From Sphingomonas edaphi (lineage in GTDB: Bacteria > Pseudomonadota > Alphaproteobacteria > Sphingomonadales > Sphingomonadaceae): DNA of 64,000 nucleotides. This document shows positions 9,413 through 17,382 of the stretch, piece by piece. The notes under the pieces are model-generated. The model saw only the letters and a program-made list of their open reading frames with translations. It had not been told where the DNA came from and searched no databases. Where the stretch lies: positions 1,116,001 to 1,180,000 of the forward strand of contig NZ_QXTF01000001.1 of assembly GCF_003583725.1 (NCBI RefSeq). Reading direction: 5' to 3'. Both the position numbers and the translations under genes were made by a program. Within the stretch, counting starts at the first letter, position 1. Each line of letters opens with the position of its first letter.

Positions 9413-10964
9413 AATCCTTTTCCAGCTTTGACGGGTCGAGCGCGGCCATACCACCGGGCGCACCGGCGTTCGGCTGCGGCAGTTCGCCGATGGGCCGGTC
9501 AACCGGGGACGGCTGCGTCGGAGCCAGCGGATTGACGCCCACCCCGCTATCGGTCCGCCCTAGCAGGAACAGATCCGCTTCGTCCGGGGCGGTCACTCGG
9601 TCAGTTGGCAGGCGCATCGACGCGGCGCGCACCGGCCGGACCAGTCGCGGGGTCACTATGATGACCAGCTCAGTCTCTTCCTTCTGGAAATTGGTTGAGC
9701 GGAACAGCGCGCCGATAATCGGGATCGAGCCCAAGATCGGGAACTGGCGCACGGTGTCCTGGAAGTCGCGCCGCAGGAGCCCAGCCATCGCGAAGCTTTC
9801 ACCGTCGCGTAGTTCGACCGTAGTCTTGGCGCGGCGGGTCTGCAGGCCCGGTACGCGAAGGTTATTGATTACGACGGACGCGCTCGGGTCGATTGAACTG
9901 ACTTCGGGCGCAACCTCCATGTTGATCACGCCGTCGGCCAGCACCGTCGGCGTGAAGGCTAGGCTCACGCCGAACGACTTGAACTGGACGGAAATGGCGT
10001 TGCCGTCCGTTCCGCCATTGCCTTGCGCCACCGGGATCGGGAATTCGCCGCCAGCCAAGAAGCTGGCGGTTTCTCCCGACAGCGCGACCAAAGTCGGTTC
10101 GGCCAATGTCGTTACCACGCCCTTGCGCTCCAGCGCGTTGAGGGTCGCGTCAATATTGAGGCCGCCAATGCGGAACATGCGCGACAGGATGCCGAAACTG
10201 TCGACGATCGCGCCCAGCGCCAGTTGCGGCGGATTGGGCGTCTGCGTCGAGGTGACGGCACCGGTCACAGGATCGGTGACGGTCGTTGTAGTCGTGCCGG
10301 TGGAGCTCGTCAGACTTGCCCCGCCGCCGAATGCGCCCTGGAAGCCGTTGTTGCCGCTGCCGCTGAGGAAGCCGCTGATCCCGAGATCTTTCAGCGCACC
10401 GCGCTTGATTTCGGAGAAGCGGACCTCGAGCATTACCTGCTGCGCGGACCCGATCGAAAGCAGGTTTATCACCTTGCCGGGCGCATAGGTTTCCGCGACC
10501 TGCACCGCTCGGTCGGCTGCCGGGCCGCTGCTAACGATGCCTTCGAGGATGATCGAGTCGTTCGCCATGCGCGCGCCGACTTGGTCGCTGGGCATGAGTT
10601 CGGACAGCTGCCGCTTCAGGCTGTTGACGTCCGGCCCGACCGCGACATCCACCACCGCGATCAGCATGTTACGCCGGTCGTACAGTGTCAGGCTGGTCGT
10701 GCCCATTTTCTTCCCCAGCACGTAAAGCGACTGGTCGCTTAGTGGCAGGACGTCCGCGATCTCCGGATTGCCGATTAAGGCCTTGGCGAACGGCCGGTCG
10801 GACCGCAGCACCTGGCTCTTGTTGAGCGGCACGTTGAGTTCGCCCGCACGAATCTCGGTCGCCTCGCTGACCGTCACTTGGGCGACGGCCGACAGCGGCG
10901 CGGCAATCACGCAAGTGACGGCGATGGCGGCGCCGAGCGCTGCCCCTTTAAGCCTAGCGGTCAT
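9396..10964 (-). CDS. cpaC: Outer-membrane secretin CpaC (RcpA)
   Basis: This is a protein of about 522 residues with a signal peptide (cleavage near 'PLSAVAQ'). An N-terminal pilus-formation domain ('LNVPLNKSQVLRSDRPFAKA') and a BON-like repeat around residues 110-190 follow. The C-terminal secretin core includes 'ATLNALERKGVVTTLAEPTL', 'ETASFLAGGEFPIPV' and 'ELVIIVTPRLVRP'. A Gly/Thr-rich insert separates the two halves. Secretins form the outer-membrane channel for the Flp fibre. A GGGGGAG ribosome-binding site immediately before the ATG at 10964 decides the start against the ATG at 10979. Confidence 0.95.
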   Translation of the reverse strand: MTARLKGAALGAAIAVTCVIAAPLSAVAQVTVSEATEIRAGELNVPLNKSQVLRSDRPFAKALIGNPEIADVLPLSDQSLYVLGKKMGTTSLTLYDRRNMLIAVVDVAVGPDVNSLKRQLSELMPSDQVGARMANDSIILEGIVSSGPAADRAVQVAETYAPGKVINLLSIGSAQQVMLEVRFSEIKRGALKDLGISGFLSGSGNNGFQGAFGGGASLTSSTGTTTTTVTDPVTGAVTSTQTPNPPQLALGAIVDSFGILSRMFRIGGLNIDATLNALERKGVVTTLAEPTLVALSGETASFLAGGEFPIPVAQGNGGTDGNAISVQFKSFGVSLAFTPTVLADGVINMEVAPEVSSIDPSASVVINNLRVPGLQTRRAKTTVELRDGESFAMAGLLRRDFQDTVRQFPILGSIPIIGALFRSTNFQKEETELVIIVTPRLVRPVRAASMRLPTDRVTAPDEADLFLLGRTDSGVGVNPLAPTQPSPVDRPIGELPQPNAGAPGGMAALDPSKLEKDYGHAL

Positions 10965-11904
10965 ACTCCCCCACCTCATAACTGCTGTTTTGTGTGCCCC
11001 GCGTAACGACGACAGTGCTGGTCGAGCGCTGCGGAACTACGACCGCCGCCGGGCGCGGCGACGGCCGGCGCTGCTGCACGATGCGAGCGATGCGCGCGGG
11101 ACGAGCGGCAGGCGGCGCCGCGGCCGCACTCGGCGGTTGCGCGCCGGCCTTCGGTGGCAGCGAACCATAATAGCTGTAGCGAAGGTCATCGAGGCTAACC
11201 GTCTCGACGTTCGGGATGTTCTGTTCGGCGCCAGGCTTGCGTAGCACCAGGCTCAGCTGGCCAAGCTGCTGGCCAAGCGCCACTTTCTGCGCATCGAGCG
11301 GCGTAAGTTCGAGTGTCGCGGTGCGCGACACGACAGGCTGGCCGTTCGATGCGGCTGCCTGATCCATCGCGATGACTCGGATGTTCTGCAGCAGCACGTC
11401 GGTCACCTGCTGGCCCTGCGCGGCGCCATCGGCGCCGATCGGCTGGCGAGTAATCAGCACATCGACCGTGTCGTTGGGCTTCACGAAGCCGGCCACGCCG
11501 GACACGTCGTTTATGCTGACCGTAGCGGCGCGCATGCCGTCGGGCAGCAGTGCCGCGATAGAGGCGTTCTGCCCCTCGCCCGAAAGGTCGGCTGCAAGTA
11601 GCGGCTGGTTCGGAAGGATCGGGCGGAGCGCCACGCGCTTTTTGCCCTCGGGAAGCAGCTCGGCTAGCGTCTTAAACGTTCCGGGCGGAAGGCTTGTCGC
11701 GGGATAATTGACGAACCTCACCTTGTCGGGCGTGACCTCGGCGCCGAAGCTCAGCGGCAGCGCTGCAACCGCAACGCGCGTCATGCCTTCGGGCGAATTG
11801 GCGAGCTGCCGTTCGCGGCCGGTCAAATAGCTGTTGGCCAGGAGGACTGCGAACAGTCCAAGAATGATCGCGACACCGACTGCGATCAGCGTTTGACGTC
11901 TCAT
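10954..11904 (-). CDS. cpaB: Flp pilus assembly protein CpaB (RcpC)
   Basis: The 316-residue protein has one N-terminal membrane helix (residues 6-26) and an SAF-type domain ('MTRVAVAALPLSFGAEVTPD'). A RcpC/CpaB C-terminal domain contains 'VSINDVSGVAGFVKPNDTVD'. The tail is Pro/Ala-rich and basic (residues 255-300) and could bind peptidoglycan or other Tad parts. It is the first gene after the pilin and overlaps the start of cpaC. CpaB is a periplasmic stabiliser of the secretin. The length is typical. Confidence 0.93.
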   Translation of the reverse strand: MRRQTLIAVGVAIILGLFAVLLANSYLTGRERQLANSPEGMTRVAVAALPLSFGAEVTPDKVRFVNYPATSLPPGTFKTLAELLPEGKKRVALRPILPNQPLLAADLSGEGQNASIAALLPDGMRAATVSINDVSGVAGFVKPNDTVDVLITRQPIGADGAAQGQQVTDVLLQNIRVIAMDQAAASNGQPVVSRTATLELTPLDAQKVALGQQLGQLSLVLRKPGAEQNIPNVETVSLDDLRYSYYGSLPPKAGAQPPSAAAAPPAARPARIARIVQQRRPSPRPAAVVVPQRSTSTVVVTRGTQNSSYEVGEYDR

Positions 11905-12002
11905 GTCGCACCCCCGGCGATTTTGCGGTCTTCTTCGACTTCCGCCACAACGCGGCTATACGCGAATGCCGGGGCCAGTCCGAAGACTGACCCCGGGCTC
12001 GA

Positions 12003-12194
12003 TTAGCAGGTGCCGCCTGAAGTGGTTGGCGGATTGTCGATACAACCACGGGCTTGATCCATTGCATTGGCAATCGAGCCGCCCAGCAGCACGGCTGCCA
12101 AGGCGATCGCCGCACCGACAATGGCTAGGATAAGAGCATATTCGGCCGCGGCCGCGCCGCGATCGTCACGAAGCATGTTGATGAAAGTCGTCAT
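12003..12194 (-). CDS. flp: Flp-type major pilin
   Basis: The 63-residue prepilin has a 13-residue basic leader ending in Gly13, followed by AAAAEY with Glu18 at mature position +5. This is the G/xxxxEY signature of Flp pilins. A single hydrophobic helix follows, and a short tail carries two Cys (near positions 50 and 63) that could form a disulfide. The mature peptide would be 50 residues. A strong Shine-Dalgarno (AAGGGGA) precedes the ATG. It is the first gene of the tad operon, with the only long upstream non-coding region of the cluster. Its processing needs a prepilin peptidase that is not in this window. Confidence 0.95.
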   Translation of the reverse strand: MTTFINMLRDDRGAAAAEYALILAIVGAAIALAAVLLGGSIANAMDQARGCIDNPPTTSGGTC

Positions 12195-12221
12195 AGTCCG
12201 TCCCCTTAATCATTACCTGCC

Positions 12222-12238
12222 CCGTCCCCACGGGACGG
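12222..12238 (-). promoter_or_regulatory. Perfect hairpin in the flp 5' leader
   Basis: Arms CCGTCCC and GGGACGG (7 bp, perfect) flank a three-base loop about 28 bases upstream of the flp start codon and just before its ribosome-binding site. In the leader RNA it could stabilise the highly expressed pilin mRNA or modulate translation. Only the pairing is seen; the function is inferred. Confidence 0.5.
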
Positions 12239-12629
12239 TTCCGATAGTCGTACGCCGGGGAGGCGAACTCGATCGATGAATGGGGAAATGGCGCACACGC
12301 CACACGCCCCCGCAGTCATTTTTTTACACGGCCCCCCAGCCGTTTGACCCAGAAAGGCTGTTCCTTCCTTAACTTTTTGTCAAGCATGACTATTTAACGC
12401 TAGTTAACTACAGATGGCCATCAATCGCGCAAAAATGGCAGTTTTCACCTGCTTTTGAATTTTGCCTGGTGCCCAAAGTCGACCCAAAGTCGATCTGACC
12501 GTATCAATTGTAGACAGATTCCGGGGGCAGGTTGCTGTCTGACAACGCCGGTCGGCGTAAGTGCTTGGAGTCTTTCGCCCATCTTGCGCGGAACTTGAGC
12601 CGAGTCGCAACCCGAGTCGCATTGCTGTG
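12239..12629. other. Long intergenic region upstream of the tad operon
   Basis: About 390 bases carry no convincing gene. The region is locally AT-richer (about 12310-12410) and must hold the flp promoter. It contains the dyad-like TTAACGCTAGTTAAC at 12394-12408, which resembles a CtrA box (TTAA-N7-TTAA) but has N6 spacing. It also holds an 11-bp tandem repeat at 12472-12493 and GAGTC (GANTC, the CcrM methylation sequence) near 12565, 12601 and 12612. A 72-codon minus-strand frame here has no ribosome-binding site or recognisable product and is not called. Confidence 0.5.
12472..12493. repeat. Tandem 11-bp direct repeat
   Basis: CCCAAAGTCGA occurs twice back to back with no gap (12472-12482 and 12483-12493). 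It lies in the flp upstream region. It could be a pair of binding sites for a regulator on the same face of the helix, or a chance duplication. Confidence 0.6.
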
Positions 12630-12632
12630 GCG

Positions 12633-13430
12633 TCAGGCCTCGACGCGATGCCGGAAGGTGACGTTAACTCGTTTCGACAGTAGTAAATAGGGCAGCCACA
12701 GGCCGATGCTGATCAGCACCTTCTTCACATTGCCGTCGAGAAGCGTGTGCAGCGCGTCGCCAACTTGCCCCGGCAGGCCATCCGTACTGGCGACAGCCCC
12801 GGCAATGGCGAGTTGCATGACAAGGTCCACCGCCCAGATCGCAGCCAGCAGGCGTGGAAATAGCGGCACGCGGCGAAGTGCGGCAACGAAAGCGATGGTA
12901 TAGAGACTGGACAGGAGGACGACGTCCAGCGTCAGGCCAAAGCGAAGCACCGATAGCCATTGCGGCACGTCACCAGCGAACGCCGGCATCGAAGCCAGAT
13001 ATTCCAGCGCCCGAACCGGCACATTCAACAGCATGCCGATCATCAAGCTGACCATGATGCCGGTCGTTCCATAAAGCGGATGCGCCCGCGCCTCGTTAGC
13101 GTCGACATTGCGCCAGCGGCCGACAAATGCCAGCCGGGACGAGGGTTGGGCTAACCGGTCACCGTCCTGGAACCAGCGCAGCGCTAGTGTCATCGACAGC
13201 AACGGCGCGCTGACTAGCAGGACATAAGGTAGCAACGTCTCCAACCCCAGCCCACCATCGATCGGACTTATTGCGATCCGCGCCGCCGACGCTAGCATTG
13301 CTGCAACGAACCACCAGATCATGATGCGGGGGAGCGACCCTTCCAGCGACACCAACATTGCCGCCGATTTGACGTGCAGCCGGCTGCTCAAGTCGTTGAC
13401 TGTCGAAATGAGGAAGCGTTCGTTGCTCAT
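12633..13430 (-). CDS. Polytopic membrane protein, DUF2569-like C-terminus
   Basis: The 265-residue protein has about six hydrophobic segments. The C-terminal end 'SIGLWLPYLLLSKRVNVTF' matches the style of DUF2569 proteins, which end with a Pro-Tyr and a Ser-Lys/Arg-Arg-Val segment after the last helix. The N-terminal 30 residues are polar and cytoplasmic-looking. The ATG at 13430, with AAGG four bases before it, is preferred to a TTG at 13448. It stands alone on the minus strand between the tad promoter region and a divergent membrane protein gene. Function unknown. Confidence 0.65.
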   Translation of the reverse strand: MSNERFLISTVNDLSSRLHVKSAAMLVSLEGSLPRIMIWWFVAAMLASAARIAISPIDGGLGLETLLPYVLLVSAPLLSMTLALRWFQDGDRLAQPSSRLAFVGRWRNVDANEARAHPLYGTTGIMVSLMIGMLLNVPVRALEYLASMPAFAGDVPQWLSVLRFGLTLDVVLLSSLYTIAFVAALRRVPLFPRLLAAIWAVDLVMQLAIAGAVASTDGLPGQVGDALHTLLDGNVKKVLISIGLWLPYLLLSKRVNVTFRHRVEA

Positions 13431-13559
13431 GAGCCTTGTAGTAAGCAATTAACCTTACTCCTTGGTAAAAGGCCTCGCGCCCTTCTAGTTCCGTTGCAGC
13501 GGCGAACGGGTTGAATTGGGCGGCGGTCGATGGCACCCCTTGTCGCGGGGGAGGCAGGG

Positions 13560-15140
13560 ATGAGGCACGCCGACTGGTGGGAAAGGCGCTGGTTTTGCGC
13601 TTTTCTGATTATCGTGTCGGCGACGCCGCTGCTGTGGCCGCAGACACCCCCGCTGGTCGATGTGCCCGGGCATATGGGCCGCTTCCGGGTCCAACTTGAC
13701 CTAGATCATTCGGAGCATCTTCAGCGCTATTTCGAATTTAACTGGGCCTTGATTGGCAATCTCGGCGTCGACCTTCTTGTCGAATTTCTCGGCCCGCTCA
13801 TAGGCGTTGAACTGGCAGTAAAGCTCATCGTCATCGCTATTCCGCCGCTTACGGTCGTCGGCCTCATGTGGATCGCCCGGGAAATCCACGGCCGCGTCCC
13901 ACCGACCATCATGTTTGCTGTCCCTTTTATCTACGGCTACCCGTTCAACTTCGGTTTCATCAACTTTTCCCTATCGTTGGCATTCGCTCTGATTGCCTTT
14001 GGATACTGGCTACGCCTAGCCAACTCGGCAAAGCTCGGCCTGCGGGCAGCCCTTTTCCTTCCAATCTCTTGCCTGCTCTGGATAACCCACGCGTTCGGGT
14101 GGGGGGTACTCGGACTGCTCGCCTTTTCGTCTGAGCTAGTCAGACAGCGCGACGAAGGCTCCGATTGGCGTTCCTCCTTGCTTCGGTCGGTTTTGGCGAT
14201 GTCATCGCTGGGACTGCCCTTGCTATTGATGCTGCTCTGGCGAACCGGCGCCGTTGCGGGCGAAACGGATCAATTCTTCCATATTCTCGCAAAGCTATTT
14301 GCCCTTGTGGCGACGTTGCGAGATCGTTGGCTGATCTGGGACAGTTTCGGCGTTGGTGCGGCCGTTGTGCTGATCGGTGCGTCAATTTTTGACAAACGCC
14401 TCGAACGCTCACGTAAGTTGACAATTCCCACAGTCATATTGGCCGTGACATTTTTCATCATGCCTGCGCGTGTATTCGGTTCAGCCTATGCTGACATGCG
14501 TTTGGCACCGTTGATGTTCATGACCGCGGTGCTCGCAATCCGGGTCCGTTGCGATGGGCTGACAGGCGACCGCTGGCTGGCCTGGCTCGGACTCGCTTTT
14601 ATGCTGTTGAGGCTGGGGGGGAATACGATCAGCTTTGCCATTGCGGACCTTGACGCGCGACGCTGGCTAACGGCGCTCGCCCATATCCCGAAGGGATCCG
14701 CCGTCGCCACACTGACCGGCGATTATTGCAGCGAACGTTGGGCTATGCCGCGCCACACTCATCTAGGATCGTTCGTCGTCATTCGGCGCGAAGGATTTTC
14801 AAACGACCAGTGGCAGGCTGCTGGCGCACAACTCCTTCGCATCAATTATCCAAAGGCACGCTACTTTGTCGACGATCGCTCTACGTTCATTTATTCCGAC
14901 GCTTGCATCGCCCACACCGAGGAAATCTCCGAGCGCCCGTTGGAGTATGATCATAGCCCAAAGGCTGCCTTGCGAGCCATCCCTCGCGACGCCTTCGACT
15001 TTATCTGGATGATCGATCCGCCGGACTATAAAATGCGCGCGCGTCCCGGGCTCGTACCAGTATGGCGTACACACGACGCAATTCTATACCGGATAGACAA
15101 AACTTTCGTTGCTCCAGTTCGATCACCTATCACAGACTAG
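13560..15140 (+). CDS. Large polytopic membrane protein, possible GT-C glycosyltransferase
   Basis: The 526-residue product has ten or more hydrophobic segments up to about residue 370. A soluble C-terminal domain of roughly 150 residues contains 'SAVATLTGDYCSERWAMPRH' and 'NYPKARYFVDDRSTFIYSD'. The first extracytoplasmic loop has 'PPLVDVPGHMGRF', which recalls the Asp-x-Pro-x-His loop of GT-C enzymes that use lipid-linked sugars. That assignment is tentative. The start at 13560 has GGGAGG just upstream. Base composition is somewhat AT-richer than the neighbours. It converges with, and overlaps by 11 bases, the PAP2 gene. Confidence 0.6.
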   Translation: MRHADWWERRWFCAFLIIVSATPLLWPQTPPLVDVPGHMGRFRVQLDLDHSEHLQRYFEFNWALIGNLGVDLLVEFLGPLIGVELAVKLIVIAIPPLTVVGLMWIAREIHGRVPPTIMFAVPFIYGYPFNFGFINFSLSLAFALIAFGYWLRLANSAKLGLRAALFLPISCLLWITHAFGWGVLGLLAFSSELVRQRDEGSDWRSSLLRSVLAMSSLGLPLLLMLLWRTGAVAGETDQFFHILAKLFALVATLRDRWLIWDSFGVGAAVVLIGASIFDKRLERSRKLTIPTVILAVTFFIMPARVFGSAYADMRLAPLMFMTAVLAIRVRCDGLTGDRWLAWLGLAFMLLRLGGNTISFAIADLDARRWLTALAHIPKGSAVATLTGDYCSERWAMPRHTHLGSFVVIRREGFSNDQWQAAGAQLLRINYPKARYFVDDRSTFIYSDACIAHTEEISERPLEYDHSPKAALRAIPRDAFDFIWMIDPPDYKMRARPGLVPVWRTHDAILYRIDKTFVAPVRSPITD

Positions 15141-16134
15141 TTGGCGTCCATCTCTCAGCCAGCTGCCATGACGCATAGGCGATAATGGCCGCTACCGGCG
15201 CATCGATGGCATAGTGATAGCCACTATGGATGGAGCCCACCACGATCGCCGCTGCAAAGACGCAAGACGGAATGAACCACGCCGTTCGGCGCGCCGCCAA
15301 GACGAAGATTGTGACAGCAGCAACGTGCATCGATGGCATGGCCGAAATTCCCCCGCCATAATATGCCTGAGGGGAACTGACACCTTCCAACAAATATTGT
15401 GGTCCTTTAAGAAATGGCGCCTCGGCATCAAGTAGATTTGCAAGCCGATCCTTCAACGGCTCAAACCGACTTCCGAGTTTCGCATCAATCAAGTGGGAAA
15501 ATATGGGACCTGCGGCGGACAAGAGATAGGCTGTAACAAATCCACCCGCAAACCAGGTTAAAAGCATAGCGGTGTAAAAGACGCCAATGGTACGAATAGT
15601 CCCAAAAAAAGTGATGAGAGACTGAGAATAAGCTAAAGCAGCAACCCAAATAGGAACGTAAATCGCTTGAATAACCCCTGTTGACAGCGGCCCAAACATT
15701 GAGTGAGTTATTCTCCACGGATCTGTGGCAAATACCGCCTTATCTAGATTCGCGAAGGTATGGTCGAACCTAAAGCCGACCAGCGGCAATATGGCTGATT
15801 TCGTTGCCGTAAAGGACGCTAGAAATACTGGAAAAACGATAAGCGGAAGAACTTGCATCGGCAGTTTAGTTTTTAGCTCTGTCCAAAGCGAGCGCGTGGG
15901 TTCCAGCTCTCTCGCATAGGCAAGTTGCAACGTTCGATAGAACACCCAAATCATCAGTGCAGTCAACGTGACTACCATTGAACCACGGAAGTAGTCGTCT
16001 AGTAGATCGAACGGGCTTGGACCGCCTAATGCATGGGTGGAAATGCCAGCGCCAAGCATTAAGAGGCAGATGAAGATTGGCGCGGCAAGCCAGCGATGAT
16101 TGCCAACGCGGCCGGATAATGAAGTGGATTTCAC
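15130..16134 (-). CDS. PAP2-superfamily phosphatase/transferase (Aur1/Ipt1-like)
   Basis: The 334-residue membrane protein has about six helices and two PAP2 motifs. One is 'GGGISAMPSMHVAAV' (Ser-Met-His, near residue 255) and the other is 'GSIHSGYHYAIDAPVA' (His...Asp, near 310). This arrangement resembles the inositol-phosphotransferase branch (PF14378), which acts on lipid head groups, rather than short undecaprenyl-PP phosphatases. Sphingomonads make sphingolipids, so a lipid or glycan phosphotransfer role is plausible but unproven. The middle of the gene is strikingly AT-rich for this genome (40-48 % GC in 15541-15660), a sign of transfer. Confidence 0.78.
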   Translation of the reverse strand: MKSTSLSGRVGNHRWLAAPIFICLLMLGAGISTHALGGPSPFDLLDDYFRGSMVVTLTALMIWVFYRTLQLAYARELEPTRSLWTELKTKLPMQVLPLIVFPVFLASFTATKSAILPLVGFRFDHTFANLDKAVFATDPWRITHSMFGPLSTGVIQAIYVPIWVAALAYSQSLITFFGTIRTIGVFYTAMLLTWFAGGFVTAYLLSAAGPIFSHLIDAKLGSRFEPLKDRLANLLDAEAPFLKGPQYLLEGVSSPQAYYGGGISAMPSMHVAAVTIFVLAARRTAWFIPSCVFAAAIVVGSIHSGYHYAIDAPVAAIIAYASWQLAERWTPTSL

Positions 16135-16473
16135 TGCGAGCCCCGAACTTTATGCAGGCGGTAACATGAAAAGTTTTACTGTCCTACAGCAACCGTGTTC
16201 GCGCGAGCGCCGAAGGGTTAACTCTTCATTTCGTGGGTCTTGCGTGTGCGAGCGCGGTCATTTCTGCCGCAGTCATCTACGTCGAAGTTGGCGCCGCCCC
16301 AACGTATACTTCGTACCGGTTTCGTGGTCACTTTCCTTTCATGCAGTATGGTGCCCACCGACCGACGCCGCGACGTTACGAGGGGAGTGACCCTCGATAG
16401 CGACTTTCAACCAGGAACCGCGCCCGCCTTGGTTTTGTCGCGTTTTTCCGGCTAGCGTCCGGCCAAACGCCTT
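16135..16473. other. Intergenic region between PAP2 gene and TauE gene
   Basis: Some 340 bases hold the divergent promoters of both flanking genes. No RNA gene, repeat or convincing small ORF was recognised. Two short Arg/Cys-rich plus-strand frames inside it have no family resemblance. The TauE ATG at 16474 has no clear Shine-Dalgarno, so a leaderless or weakly initiated start is possible. Confidence 0.4.
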
Positions 16474-17382
16474 ATGGATATTTATCTTCCCATTGCCGGT
16501 CAGTCGGTCAACGCCCTGTTGATCATATTGCTTGGCGGGCTGGTTGGCCTCTTGTCCGGAATGTTCGGCGTCGGCGGCGGGTTCCTGACCACGCCGCTAC
16601 TCATCTTCTACGGCATCCCGCCCACCGTCGCCGTCGCCTCGGCGACGACGCAGATTACGGGCGCTTCCGTGTCGGGCGTCTACGCGCATATGCGACGGGG
16701 CGGCGTCGATCTGAAAATGGGCGGGGTGATGATCGTCGGCGGCGCGTTCGGAAGCCTGGTCGGCGCTGGCTTGTTCCGATTGTTGCAATCGTCGGGCCAG
16801 ATCGACCTCGTAATCGGTTTTCTTTACGTCATTCTTCTCGGCGGCATCGGTGCGTTGATGCTCAAGGACGCGATGGTCGCGCTGGGCTGGATCAAGCTGG
16901 AAGCGCCGAAGGACCGACCGCGTCACAACCGCTGGGTTGCCGGCCTGCCGGGCCGCTGGCGCTTCTACGCGTCCGGACTCTATTTGTCGCCTCTCGCTCC
17001 GCTAGCGCTCGGCTTCCTCGCCGGAATCATGACAGTCCTGCTCGGCGTCGGCGGCGGTTTTATTCTCGTCCCCGCGATGATTTACATCCTCGGCATGGCT
17101 GCGCGCGTTGTCGTCGGGACCAGCTTGGTCATGATCCTGGCGGTGAGCGCCGTAACAACCATGATTCACGCCATGACCACCCAGTCGGTCGACATCGTCC
17201 TCGCCGCACTGCTGCTGGTCGGCGGCGTGATCGGTGCGCAATATGGCGCAGTCCTCGCGACACGGCTGAAGCCTGACTACCTGCGCCTCGCCCTCGCTAG
17301 CATTATCCTACTCGTCGCCATTCGCATGCTGCTCGGCCTTGCGTGGCGGCCCGACGAAATCTTCACGGTCGAATATCTGTGA
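16474..17382 (+). CDS. Sulfite/organosulfur exporter TauE/SafE family
   Basis: The 302-residue membrane protein has the internal duplication of TauE/SafE proteins: 'GLLSGMFGVGGGFLTTPLLI' near residue 25 and 'GIMTVLLGVGGGFILVPAMI' near residue 190. About eight membrane helices are expected. Family members move sulfite, sulfoacetate or related anions across the inner membrane. It is translationally coupled (GTGA) to a TIGR02186 protein, a pairing known in alphaproteobacteria. Sulfate-activation genes lie 11 kb away on the other strand, so a sulfur link is possible but not shown. Confidence 0.88.
   Translation: MDIYLPIAGQSVNALLIILLGGLVGLLSGMFGVGGGFLTTPLLIFYGIPPTVAVASATTQITGASVSGVYAHMRRGGVDLKMGGVMIVGGAFGSLVGAGLFRLLQSSGQIDLVIGFLYVILLGGIGALMLKDAMVALGWIKLEAPKDRPRHNRWVAGLPGRWRFYASGLYLSPLAPLALGFLAGIMTVLLGVGGGFILVPAMIYILGMAARVVVGTSLVMILAVSAVTTMIHAMTTQSVDIVLAALLLVGGVIGAQYGAVLATRLKPDYLRLALASIILLVAIRMLLGLAWRPDEIFTVEYL

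Noticed and set aside
12394-12408. Bona fide CtrA box
   Set aside because: Spacing between the TTAA half-sites is six bases rather than seven, so it was recorded only as a CtrA-like motif.
12404-12622. 72-codon minus-strand ORF in the flp upstream region
   Set aside because: It lacks a ribosome-binding site and any family motif, and overlaps the regulatory-looking TTAA and tandem-repeat elements.
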